Source: Wuchereria bancrofti
Taxonomy: Eukaryota; Nematoda; Chromadorea; Rhabditida; Onchocercidae
NCBI GenBank assembly: GCA_005281725.1
Contig: SSBO01000015.1
Coordinates: 496,581 to 560,580, forward strand
Direction: 5' to 3'
DNA length: 64,000 bases
The notes beneath the pieces are model-generated. The model had not been told where the DNA came from. It searched no databases and saw nothing but the letters and a program-made list of their open reading frames with translations. Shown here one piece after another: positions 22,739-35,269 of the stretch (positions are counted from its first letter, which is position 1; each line of letters begins with the position of its first letter). The position numbers were made by a program, and so were the translations under genes.

Positions 22739-25700
22739 GTAGTTTTCTTTTTGTTTGGATGGTTTTTCTTCATGAAGCAGTTATTTCGTGATTATGAGGT
22801 ACACAAAAGACTAGTACAGATATTATTTTCGATTACATTTGCATTATCTTGCACAATGTTCGAACTGATTATTTTTGAAATTATTGGCTTCCTAGAACCG
22901 AGGTGAGCTTCTTTTTTGCTACCTCATCAATAGTGTTCACAGTTTGAGAGAGTTTGTGCATTATTCACATTTTGCAGTTGTGCATATCAACATTTATGCT
23001 TAGAGAGACCGATAGGTAAATTTTGTCAAAAATTCACATCGAAAAAATGTATAATTAGGTAGGCATTTATAATAATTTTGACCCCTTACATCTTTTACCA
23101 TGCTTTTTGCGAAAATTTCAGTTCTCGGTTTTTGCACTGGAAATTGGGGCTTTATTCAATACTTTTTGTATTAATTGTAGTGCTTCCAATTTATTTCTCT
23201 TTTTCATTATTCCGTTCAATCACTTTCAGTAAGTGTCATTTCTTCTCTTTAAATATTTCGATGGAGTTTTTAGCTGCTTTCTAGTTTCTTCTTTCTTCAA
23301 ATGAAGAATAGACAAATTCTATATAAGGACTGATATTGTATAATATTAATAAAATAGCCTTCGGGATGCTGAACATTTTGTACAATAATGAACGAAGAAT
23401 ATTGTTACTTTTAAGAAGTTGCATAAAAACTTCTTAAAATCCTACTTGTGATTTTCAAAAAATCCATGAAATTAGCAATATTGTAAGTTTTTTCTTTCTT
23501 TTTTCATCTATGGATACAAATTTCATGTGCTTCGCAGCATTGACAGTTTCAAAGTGTTCAATTTTTTCAGTAAGAAGAAAATGGATATTGCCTCTCACAG
23601 TAGTTTCATGGATAATATTCATCTATTTCTTTTGGAAAATAGGTGATCCATTCCCAATTTTGAGCGCCAGACATGGTAAAGATAAATTTTTACTCATTTC
23701 TGAAGCTTATTTGTTTATGTATAAAATATGAGCATTGAAGCGATATATTCCTTCACTTGGCGTAACTTTTCTTTACCGTTATCGTCTTTATGAAAATTCT
23801 GCATAATGCAGGTTATCTTAGCAAATAGAGCTGTGGAAAAAATGTACTAACTTCATTAATACTGAAACAGTTATCTGTTTAACACATAAACAGCCTTCAT
23901 AACCTTAATTTGAAGACGTAATGTGCAATTTTTTCAAATGAATATAGGTATATTTACAATTGAACAAGCAATTTCACGTGTGGGTGTGATCGGTGTAACA
24001 GTTATGGCTATGTTATCGGGATTTGGTGCTGTGAATGCCCCTTATTGCTATATGACGATTTTTATGCGACCCGTTGGACAGATACAAATAGCACAGATGG
24101 AACGAAAACTTATGCATACTATGGAAATGATTGTTGCTAAGAAAAGACGGTTATGCATTTTAGAAAAGGAAGTTGCATTAAGCGCTTTTACGCAAGGTAT
24201 TGCCCTTTATATGAGCATCTATCTTCACTGATTCTTCACAGATTCTCCTAAATGACGAATCGGTCCTTCTTTACTTGTTGTTGGTTGAATCAGTGTTGAA
24301 AGGATATTTGTGTTTTTTGCCAACTTTTGTAAAGTAATGTATTGTTTTAGGAAGTGACAGTCAAGGAGGTCTTCTGCAGAAACTGTGGGGTTCAGTATCA
24401 TTTTCTTCGAGCTCATTAAAAGATCAGATAAGGTTGGAGTTTTAGTAACCCTTGTATAACTTGTATACTAATTCGTTTCTACTGTTCTGTTCATCCTGTT
24501 TTTCTGTATGAAATTTTTGTATTTTCATTTCGAAATTCTTAAAAAGATGATTTTGCAGCACGCTTAACTCAGAAATATTACCTTTAGAAGAACTCAGTCG
24601 CTACCTGTTTCTAGAAATTGTTGAACTACGAAATATGCGAGTACGTGCTTCCGTATTTATGAGAAAATTTTAAGGTTTTGATAAAAATATCAGAATCCTG
24701 ATATTCCACTTAATTGGTATTTGACAGAACTAATATCGTTTATTCTTTAAGTGAAATTAGGTCAAGAAATAACCGTGAAATCATTATAATTCAAAACGAA
24801 GGTAGACAGAAAGCCAGCAGAGCAAAAAAACAGAAGCAGCAGATGGCATATTTGGTGCTGAAGAATAAATTACTTTTTTATGTTATCTTAAGCAAACGCA
24901 ACCAGTGAAGTATATGTTTTTGTAATAATGCTGAGTATTTACATTATTGATATGTACTTTTTTTCACTATTTTTACAACTATAACTATGTAAAATCCTTA
25001 TAAATATATAATAGGAAATCTGCTAGATGCTGTCCTCTAGGATTATTTCTTAAAAAAAACTGTTATAAAATATGTACGTTATTACTTTTAAGTAGGTAAT
25101 ACCCATTTTGTTTTTTTTTCTTGTCATTCTGTCATACTCCACTATTTCTGATTGACTAGAGCGATAAAATACATAAAAACTTTGGGCAGTTGGATAAGAT
25201 AAATATTGAAAACATAGAATTTGAGAAGAGGAACACATTTATTTGTAAGAATTTTTGTCTTATCATAAAGTTGAGCAAATCTCAAAACTTCTAGTACGAG
25301 TCAAGGTTTCTTCCATGTCAACTGGAGTAAAAGCCTCTAAGATTTTACTATAAATCATAGTTTTACACTTAGAAATGCAAGCATCTCTCGTAATTCCATG
25401 GGCAGAAGCTGCCGATGCTTTCATTATCATTTTTTTTTTCCAGGAGCGCATGGAATATAGTAAAACTTGGCAAGGACAATATTTCAATGTAGTGGGACAT
25501 TTCTTTTCGATTTACTGTATATGGAAAATATTTATTTGTACTGTGAATATTGTTTTCGATCGAGTTGGTAAAGTAGATCCGGTTACAAGAGGAATTGAGA
25601 TTGCTGTCAATTATATGGGTTTTCAACTTGATGTAAGTCTCTTCCATTGTAGTTCGTCATTTACTGCAAGTTGCACCAAAAGGATGCGTGTGAAAGCTTC

Positions 25701-26844
25701 CTGCTTATGAAAGTCGTAGTTACCTATCAGTTAAAGGTAAGCATGGATTCTTCATTCCACTTAGTCCTTTCTGGAAGTCAGAAATCCTTCAGTGTAATTT
25801 TTGCCAATGTCCCAAAGTTAACTGAAGAGACTAAATATGAGACTTAAACTATCAGAGTACATTTGAAGATTCGGTTTTGGTCACAACATATATCATTCCT
25901 GTTAGTGGGTGTTATCGCCGTAACTTCAATACGAGGTCTTTTAATAACACTAACGAAATTCTTCTACATGATCTCGAGCAGCAAATCGTCAAATGTGATT
26001 GTTCTCATTCTTGCTCATATTATGGTAAGCAATGAATTCATACTTCTTTTCAGCAAAAGATTCAATCACTGCAGAACAGAAAATAAGGCGATCTGAATTT
26101 CCCCAATTGTATTGAAAGAATAGTAACTAACTCCTCCCTTCACCAGTCAAAAAGGAATTTTTTCAAATGATAATTTGAATCTTTTATTGGAATAAACTTC
26201 GATTAAAATGTAAGAGTTACTCATACAATCATCCCATAGGATAAATGAGGAATATTGCATTTCCATGGTGCAGTACTCTGGGCATCAGTTAGGTAGCGGT
26301 AGTAACACGCACACATTTTTTCTGTTCAATTAGTAAGAAATTGGAAAGTGAAGAAAGTCTCTGATTTTTTAAATAGTATGTAGTCTTTACTATTTTTAGG
26401 GTATGTATTTTGTGTCAAGTGTACTTTTAATGCGAATGAACATGCCTCATCAATATAGGTTCGTTATTATCACTGAACTTGTTATCGGTGCACTTCATTG
26501 TGCTATAAAGCAAAAATTTTATCAGTGCTTAAATGAGAAAGCGAACATCTCCCATAATTTAATTTACTAATTAAACGTTAAAGAACGATATGAGAACAGA
26601 GAAGTATCCAAATCAAGAGAGCAGACAGAATGTATAACATATATTGCTAACATTTCAGGAATAAAATATGAATAAGGGAGAGAATGGAATTTTTTTCAGA
26701 TCTAGCATTACTGTTGTTTTGGGAGACTTGCAGTTCAATTTTTATCATCGATGGTTTGACGTCATGTTCCTTGTTTCAGCCTTGATCAGTATTGCCTTCC
26801 TTTGGTTAGCTCATAAACAAACACCAGTTTCAACTGATTTGTAA
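22739..26844 (+). CDS. GPR89: GPR89 / Golgi pH regulator (GPHR)
   Basis: Ten in-phase exons: 22739-22902, 23122-23228, 23571-23675, 23948-24196, 24351-24432, 24559-24640, 25444-25632, 25869-26024, 26400-26458, 26700-26844 (TAA). They give 445 aa against 455 in human, so only an initial exon of about 10-15 codons is missing. Family identity is very high: CTMFELIIFEI, FFWKIGDPFPILS, SRVGVIGVTVMAMLSGFGAV, NIVFDRVGKVDPVTRGIEI, SIRGLLITLTKFFY, SSSKSSNVIVLI, FYHRWFDV. The protein is multi-pass, with hydrophobic segments throughout and a cytosolic coiled loop in exons 4-6. GPHR is an anion channel of the Golgi/ER that sets luminal pH. The acceptor before 25869 is TTTGAAG, atypical but required by homology and phase. 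The 3' end faces DHDDS. Confidence 0.93.
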
Positions 26845-27065
26845 CAGATGAATATTGCTAAAAATCCGCAAATTGTTGTGAGCGTATTTTTAGTCAAAAA
26901 GAAAGAAGCAAAATGAAATTTATCTTCTGTCTTAAAGCACAACAAGGATTCACTGAAATATTCTGCTTTAACTTTATTGCCAATTAACCAGTAAACTAAT
27001 TGCTGAATTGAGCGTTTATCTTTCATCCGGGCAAAAAACGTCGCCTTAGACATCCTTTAAGATCG

Positions 27066-29290
27066 TCAGCATATTGCCTCTGACATTTGTCGTAAGCCTT
27101 CCAAACGTTCTTCATCAGCCCAGCGAAGGAACTCCAATATATTTTCATTATCTATTGGTTTCTGTTCCATCAAACAGTTTTCATTTAGCCGCTGCAACAA
27201 ATTATATGTATTACTTAGGCTTCATAATGTTTCCATTACTGAAGCCTAACTAACATAGTCTCGCTCGACTTCCCTGATCAAGAGCTATAATCTTGACGGA
27301 TATGACATGTTTTTAGTGACTTTTAATCACCTATTGTTTTCTGAACCGAAAATATCCGTGCGATTCTCTCGATCAAGGTTTGACGTAGCTGACCAGTCCA
27401 TTAAATTATTTTCATTAACTGCAAATGGTTCAATAACAAGAAAAACCTTTAAGGGTATCTGACTTTGTTGATAAAAATATATTGCCTTACATAGGTTCCA
27501 GTAGTCAAAGTTTGGCCACAGCACTCCATCAAAATAGATTTGACATTTTGAGCACTGAAAACATAGACTAATTTAATTTGTCAGAAAAAAAGTAGAACTT
27601 TTATAGTTAGGTGTAAGAATACACTGTGAATTGTTTTTGTTTAAAAAATTAGAAATCAGAGACGACATCGAAATTTTTCCGTTAACCAAACCTGCCATAG
27701 TAAAAAATCACTCAAACGTGTCTCTCCACTTGTTCTAATCAGCAGATCTGGATCATTCGAAAAACGACTATCAAGGCACCGCGATATTAAACATTCGTTT
27801 ATATCAGTTATTGCCAACAACCCTAGAATACAAATATTTTCATAAATAAGTTAGATTTGAATTCACTAGCGATAACAAAGATTATTGTGTTAAATGTTCA
27901 TCTCCTCATTTAGCAAAGAAATAAAATCTGAAGAAATATAATCCTCTGAGTTAGTCTGTAAAACAGTTTGCAATTACATACCTTTTTGTATGCCATGAGC
28001 TATAGTAACAAAAGCTCTTCTCAGCTCATCCTGCGCTGTATAAGCAATGCATACATTCACTGTGCCACTAAAATATGTAACAGAAATTTCTACGTTGTAT
28101 TAAAGAAACTGAACAATCGAGAAATGAGTTCATCATTTTATGTTTAAATAATTAGTCTACCTAACAGTACATAAATTATTTCAACATTCCTCACTTTTTA
28201 ACTTCAAAAGTTTAAGTAGAGATACATGGAATTTCTCTCCATGTGAAAAATGTGATCAGCAAATTGCATAAGCCACTAAATATTTGATCGACATTTTGCC
28301 TTGCCAGCCTAAGAGTTACACAAAAGTAAACAGAAATAGTATGTGACAGAAATAGGAAATCAAAGAAAAAAAGGAAATACCACTGTATTATGCATTGCTT
28401 AGTGTTTTGCTGAATATTTCAGACTGGTCTATTTAATTTTTGCGTTAGGATTCTCAACCAAGAAGGAAATTAAAAAAGTGATCTACTTTACTTAATCTAA
28501 CAGATAGCAGAGGAAGGAATGACATTACCTATTGTGTTCCTTCGTTAATAATTCAATTTTCGCTATGTGTTGTTGAAGCTTTCGAGGAAGGTGCTTTAAA
28601 TTCCCAAAAAATTGAATACGAATACCACTTTCAATAAGTTTATCTCTAAAATGTAATTGCTAAAATTCACTCCCTTTATAAAGCATGAAACGAAGAACTA
28701 TCCATGAATGTTTTCACCAAAATTTTATAAAATTTTTTTGTTAAGATCAATTACAAACTGATTCCTGCAATAATGCACGTACTATTTATAAAGAATGTTT
28801 TCAACTTTACTATGAGGAAGTACTAAACTTTCATCAAGAAGCTGTAAAAGTTTATGCTCGAATAGCGTCATCAAATCGTCAATTTCGGTCCTGCTTCGCT
28901 TAAAATTTTCTAAACTAAGCGCATACACGGTCACTTCTTTTACACCAAATTCTCGACACCACTGCATTACCTGCAAAAACAATCTTGTCGCAATATTTTT
29001 AAGTCACACGCATATTTCATAACTTTCTAAAATTGACTAAACAATATGTGGTTTAATATAATCAACAACAAATAAAAGAATAAAAGATGTTAAATCCCTA
29101 CTTTTGTTAACTTGTCAAAACCCTTGCGATGACCTTCGGCAAACGACGAATACCGTTGCCTGCGAGCATATCGTCGATTACCGTCCATAATGAAAGCAAT
29201 GTGTTCCGGAATCGGACCAAACGTAAGAAAATATTTTGCCAAACTATGCCACCAAGTTTTTTTTTCGTTCAGATTCAAATCAAACCACAT
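27066..29290 (-). CDS. DHDDS: DHDDS (dehydrodolichyl diphosphate synthase, cis-prenyltransferase)
   Basis: Seven exons: 29290-29102, 28970-28829, 28643-28529, 28067-27982, 27822-27692, 27554-27447, 27191-27066; about 298 aa against 333 in human. Catalytic landmarks are intact: [13 protein letters not shown] near residues 30-42 (the Asp binds Mg-diphosphate), [14 protein letters not shown], and [20 protein letters not shown] near 201-219 (Arg and Ser for isopentenyl diphosphate). [11 protein letters not shown] follows. The enzyme condenses isopentenyl diphosphates in cis to build dolichol at the ER, normally with the NUS1/NgBR partner. The join of exons 2 and 3 is uncertain: the phase-consistent choice (donor GTTTAG) leaves the loop one residue shorter than human. 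The end of exon 6 could instead run on to a stop at about 27327. The start matches the human N-terminus in length before GPxPxHIAF. Confidence 0.92.
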
Positions 29291-30615
29291 AATACCAGTG
29301 CTATTTTTTTCCCAACAAATATAAGCTGAAAGTAGAAACCACGACTCTCGTCTAACTTTATCGGAATATGATAGATAAAACAATCTGGATTGAAATACAA
29401 AAGGTCACTCTAGCAAAAATGAGAACCTAATGCCATAAGAAAATTTACTGCCGACAAACAGGCAGTAACCTGAAGGGATACCAAAAATGTCTCTTTCTAA
29501 TTCGATATAATCACTAATAAAATAATGTTACTCAATTCCTAAGGACTACATCACATCAGAACGTCCCAGACTCAAAATTGTCACTGAATGACAAAGACAA
29601 TCCCCGCATCGTAAATTACGGAAATTGAACTGTCACTAAAATAGCATACCGACTGAAAGCCCAAACCGACCGAATATTACCATAAATCAGTAATTCCTGA
29701 AGGACAGATTTATAAAATTATCTCTTAAATCCCCTTTGGTTCACAAATGGCAGGACAAATGTTGGATTATGAACAAGAAATAGAAAGTGGTGACACGAAA
29801 AAAAAGAAAAACTCTTACCAAGTTCACAAATAGAGCAAAAAATCCTTATACTTTAACCAATCCGACGGGTAGAACTTATACTTTAACCAATCCGACGAGG
29901 AAAACTCTCTTTCCTTACACTGTTAACCGATATAGAGATTACGAAATATCAAAGGAATACGACTAATACTTCGTCTTCATCTTTTTACAACAATTTCAAA
30001 AGATAATCGATAGAAAACTTTATAGCAACAGATAAGCAATGAAAAATACGTAAGAAATTATTATCCCAAAAGAATTGTCGTATACTTCAAATAAGCCCAT
30101 ATTAAATTAATATCGTCAACAAGAAAAGTTCTTCCTGAAAAATCAAAGGGAAAATTTAAAAGAAATAAGAACTTTGCATGACTTACATAAACTGCAGAAA
30201 GAAAACAAACTTCACTAGTAATGCTTCCTACTTATGAACTACATTATGAATAAAAAGTAGATTTTTTCATGTTCACTACCTTTCTAGAAATCTTTATAGA
30301 GATAAACCGAAGAGTTGAAAAAGCTGTATACAAATACTGAACATAGAAGATTATTGGCTTATCGCACGCAATTATTCCTATAAATTTAGCTGGCATTCTT
30401 ATCTTTGAGCCCTTCTAGATGCATTTTAACATTTTAACAAAGTACTAAACGAAATAACACAAAAGACAACACAAAAAATGCATGCTGACCGTCCAACAAA
30501 CGCTAATACAATGGTGTATCTCATATACCAAGTATTAAGCATAAAATCCTTTGAAAAAAAGCTTAAAATGCGTATGTATGATTAACAAATACAAAATTTA
30601 AAAACAATGCGAACT
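29291..30615. other. intergenic region between USP14 and DHDDS
   Basis: About 1.3 kb between two same-strand (-) genes. No coding frame seen. It contains a short tandem duplication at 29845-29897 and is otherwise AT-rich. Confidence 0.5.
29845..29897. repeat. 30-bp tandem duplication, 1.8 copies
   Basis: The 23-nt string beginning CTTATACTTTAACCAATCCG occurs at 29845-29867 and again at 29875-29897, a period of 30 nt. It lies upstream of the DHDDS start. Confidence 0.9.
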
Positions 30616-33600
30616 TTATTTCTTCAATATTCTTGGACCATAAAGTAATACGTACGCACAGTGCCAATCACCTCCACCTGATAACTTTAAAATATCTTCT
30701 GTACTGACTGGATGCACCTATAAAAATACAGGATCGAAAACTTATATTAACATAAGAAAACAAAGTGCCATTATTTGAAAAAAGATAACACTAATGTAAA
30801 TTGAGTAATTTACTTCATCATCGTCACACATCGCCCAATGATTTTCTTTCACGCGAACCCATGCGACATAATGCCCACTACTGGATGAACGACCTTTGTG
30901 TGTTATAACTCCCTAAAAGCAGATAATTCAAGCGCTAGTACTACATGAAAATTTTTCAAGGATGAATATTTTGGTGATTCCTTTATTAATAAAGATCACA
31001 TAGCACTGAAGATATTCAGACTTTATTCACTGCCAGAGTTATTTTAAGGCAAACAGCTTTCAGAGATGAGTTAATAGGAATTATGTGATACCAATATTAC
31101 CAGCATTTTCCGAAAAGTTAAACCTGGATTTTGACACTATACAATGATGAAACTACGGAGATATTTCACAATAAATTGAAGATGTATAGACCAACTTGCA
31201 ATTCATAATAACCACTATTATTTGATCCAGGATCATCGCTGAAACTAAAAGGAACAGCTTTTTCGATTCTTTCATCCTCATTCAGCCCAGAAGGATGAGT
31301 TATCTCATCAGAAGTTTTTGTTGCTCTTAGTTTTTCAACTTTTCTGTCCTCCTCCTCCTGCAAGACAGAAGCATATAATTACACAAAGAATGTCTTTAAG
31401 ATATCCAAAATGTATTTTAGAAACAATGCGGAGTATATTTGAAAAACTTCGATATATCTTGTAATCATCTTCTAAAACTCAGACAAAAAAAATTCCATAC
31501 AGATACATTTGACAGTACCAAAAACAAACAGAATAAATATGAAAATATTTTCATAATATAACATATAGAAAAGGTGTTACTTTAAAAGCATCCCGCGCCG
31601 GCAATAACTCCTGCTGTAATTCGGGAGTGCACATGTCGTACAAATCGAGAATGAGGGGAAATTTAACGTCTTTTAAAATTTTTGCATTGACCTAAAACAA
31701 CTGTGACTGAGCATAGTACAAAAGCATGACGCATCCAAATCAATTTAATGTAAAAACCAATTGCAAGTCTTAAATGCTCAAGATTCTATAGAGGAATTTC
31801 TTTTAAATCACATGGGAACTGTCTACTGTTCGAAGCGCCCGGACTATTCACCTATCTGTCCAGCTGTCAAAGCAATCAAATTGTAACAAACAAATTCAAA
31901 AATAAACAGTTGGACTTACCTTATCCTTTTCCTTGTAGAAAAACCGAACCATCTGTATTGAGAGATAAGCCGGAAGACGATCGATCAAAGTCTTCTTCTC
32001 ATATCTAGCGTCACGTCCAAGCACTGCTGACTTTTTGGTAATTTCCTCCGTCAGTTTACCTTTAATGCCCAGTTGCACATACTTAACTTCTTGGCTAAGG
32101 AAACAACTTAGCTGAAATGGAAGTAATTTTTATAAAGATTTAATAATGAAACATCCCATTTTAAAATTAGATGAACTAATAAATCACCATTCCTCTTTTC
32201 CTCCAAAAAAAGGAACAAACAAAGACTGAAAAAAAGAACAACCTGCAAAAAAGTTTCATTTGTGACACTAACAGGTTCGACATCAGATTCCAGATTCTTC
32301 ATTTCAATCTTGAACCTACCTTCCATATATCTTGAAATTATGGATGCCAAATCATCCTTTGAAGATGACTCGGGATCTATACGAAGAAAATAATATATCA
32401 AATATCAGACCAACTAGTTATGAAGAAATTTTGGCCAGAAGGAATATACTAAACTTTCACCCGTAGTACTGAATCAAAAGAATGCATTTTTGGCTTACCA
32501 CTAAAACTTTCCAACATGAAAACATTTTCACAAGCTTATTACTCTCACTCAATGGAAATTGAAAATTACAATGATTAGCTATGCTTTTAGCAAAAGACAG
32601 AAAATCGAAAACCTGCAACTTTCAATTGAGTCTGAAAAGCCCGAAGTAGCTCAGTCCAGCACTCATTTGCATCCTGTTGCATCCATCCGTGCTCATCTCT
32701 AGCCGCAAATTGTGGAAGGACATTATGCACTACCTTTAACAGATAACCGATAATTACTGTCCCTAAAAACTCCATTCAATGATAAATGGTGAATATCAAG
32801 GCAGTAGTAGTGCTTAGTTAACGTATGATTTTTCAAAATCTCAATATATTACGCCATAGCCTGAGAGAGTACCAATTGCACTGCTAAACAGTTGGACCTA
32901 CAACTTGAAAAATGAACTGTTTACCGAAAAGAAAAAGCCACTTCGATAATTTGCACAATCGATCATTAAACTCACCTGTATCATAATAAGTGGAATAACA
33001 CCGCCAAAGCTTTTTGACTTCTGATTGTCCATCATCCGATACAAATCACGAACAGCAGCTGTAAGAGCTTTCGAACCACCCTCACCATCAACGGATGCAC
33101 TTTGAATTGATTCAGAATATTTGTTTAACGCTTCCCTTAGTTCTGGTATTACCTAAACTGGACATATGTAAAATGTCAAAATGCACTTTCGAAAAGCAAC
33201 TTTAGTTTTAAACAACAGACAAGCAGTATTACCTTGAAACACTGCAAAGTTGCATTCAGGTAACATGTGTTGCCTAGATTCTTCAAACCTGTTGGTAGAA
33301 TGATTGAATTTGACGTCTGAAAACATAAAAAACCACTAAGAACATCAGCAAGCAATCATTTCCTTTTCTTAATTGACTAAATAAAATTCTAAGGTGTTAA
33401 ATTTAAGAATAAGATTAACGCAACAAATGATTTCATCCACAAAAAAGATGAAAAAAAAATTACCTCAGCTTCCATACCGTCAGAGTTTTCTTCAAGACTG
33501 CTAACTGGTGGAGGTGGCGGGACCATGCCCCCACTACCAATCATCATCATTATCATACCATCTTCCAACTCGCAACCATCCCAGCTGTTATCACCAAGAA

Positions 33601-34316
33601 TTTTACCCTGCAAGCATTATAAAAATGTATCGTCAAAAATGTTCTACCATTTCATGAGGAATGAATTTCCAGTGCCTCCAGACAAGGCACAGGTTTAAAC
33701 ATAAAATGATGCTGTTCAACATTTTTTACGTTCTCACATATTTTCATATCCATTTGAAAACTGAGAAAATTGTTTTCATTGCACAACAAGGGATAAAGCA
33801 TTCAGCAATAAAAGAACCAATAAAAAAATGAAATTTTTAAACATAAAAATGTAATAAAATTACATGACATAGCAAAGATAACCACAAAAGATTAAAGTTT
33901 AGCTTTAAGTTACATTAAAGTCAAATGCAACTTAACAATCTAATGCAACATATTCTGTTTCAAACAGCATCTAACACTTAAAAACATCTGAATTCAATAT
34001 AATGTGTATAATTTTATAATTTTACACAACTATTAAATATCTCGAAAAAACTAAATATAATATAAAAAAGATGTGATAAAAAGTATTTAAAAAGATATTA
34101 TGATAAGGATAATAAAAAATACCCCAACTCACAAGTATTCATAACTAGTAAGCTGACCTTACAAAAAGTTTGACTTACTTTAATGAGCACTTTTTGCCGA
34201 TCCGGGTTCACACCTGTTAAGGAAAACAGTTGTGATTTTAGTTGAAGCGGTGAATCGTCCGTATTTGCATCCACTTCGAATCGTTCCTTTCCCCACTTAA
34301 CGAATACTCGTACCAT
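30616..34316 (-). CDS. USP14: USP14 (proteasome-associated deubiquitinase)
   Basis: Eleven in-phase exons: 34316-34179, 33607-33464, 33316-33233, 33152-32976, 32733-32613, 32376-32243, 32111-31920, 31691-31581, 31357-31196, 30912-30814, 30717-30616; 487 aa against 494 in human. The N-terminus is a ubiquitin-like domain (VFVKWGKERFEV..LFSLTGVNPDRQKVL) that docks on the proteasome. The USP fold follows: Cys box NLGNTCYLNATLQC (catalytic Cys about 112; human 114), QQDANECW, RLPAYLSIQMVRFFYKEKD, and His box SSSSGHYVAW (His about 435, same as human). It ends SGGGDWHCAYVLLYGPR. It trims ubiquitin chains on substrates at the 26S proteasome. A worm-specific Pro-rich insert (VPPPPPVSS) follows the UBL. 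The acceptor before 32733 is TTAAAG. Confidence 0.95.
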
Positions 34317-35269
34317 TGTTTTATCTTGAGGAATAAAACTGATAAGATGACAAAATGATAGCTAAATAGAATGTGAAAGCATGCTAATTATAATCAATGT
34401 AAAGACCACTAAACGATAGACTGGAATGTAAGCTAAATGTCCAAAAATTATCAGAAAAAAGTTCATTATTAGCATAAATCATCGATATTCCGCAGATAAA
34501 ATGATAAAGTAGAGATTTTGGAAAATTTCTCACAGTTACATGAAATTTCTAAAAAGAGTATTTGCTTAGTCCTAAAAAATGTATTTTGTCCGAGATATCT
34601 TTTCATCTTATTCCGCAACGTACCAAGAAAAGGTAAGCATGAAAACCTTCATGTATTAAAGGTGATAAATTAGGATAACTAACCAGCAAAACCGGTTAAT
34701 ATGGCGATAACTACTGAGAGTAGTCATTTTGCAGTGACCTCACAGGAGCCGGGCACAAATAGCCAAAGAAATGTGTTTTCTCAATGCAAAATAATTCCCT
34801 CAGAGGCCGGGAAGAGATTGTTTTCCGGATAACATTGTGATGTAATCTACCTGGCAGACCAACATAATTAATTGATTTTTGGGATGATGGCAAATTACAG
34901 TTTTTTTTAAAAATTAGGAATTATGCAAATCACTGTAATTTAATTGAAAATTCTGACAAAAGGAATTTGTAAAGGCACGGGAGTATTTTGATTGAGATAA
35001 ATAGTTGACTGAAATGTTAAATGTTAAACTGAGTACCTTTAATGGTGATGGAAACAGTCGGAGGATACATCGAGGACGGAAACGAAGAGCAATCTCTTCC
35101 GACTCGGTTAGTTTGTTTGACCTAAGCATCAGAATATCCGACAGATCATGCATAACCGGAATACTGCAAGCCGGAAATAGCAATTATACCCGTGTAGATA
35201 TGCAAATTTTCTATTTAAATTTAACCACTAGAAATGTAAGAGTAATTTGGAAGAGGAACATTGTTTATT
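34317..35269. promoter_or_regulatory. divergent 5' region of USP14 and the membrane-protein gene
   Basis: 953 bp between the two divergent start codons. Open frames inside it on both strands near 34.7-35.3 kb overlap each other and lack splice support. It should include both promoters; no specific element recognised. Confidence 0.45.
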
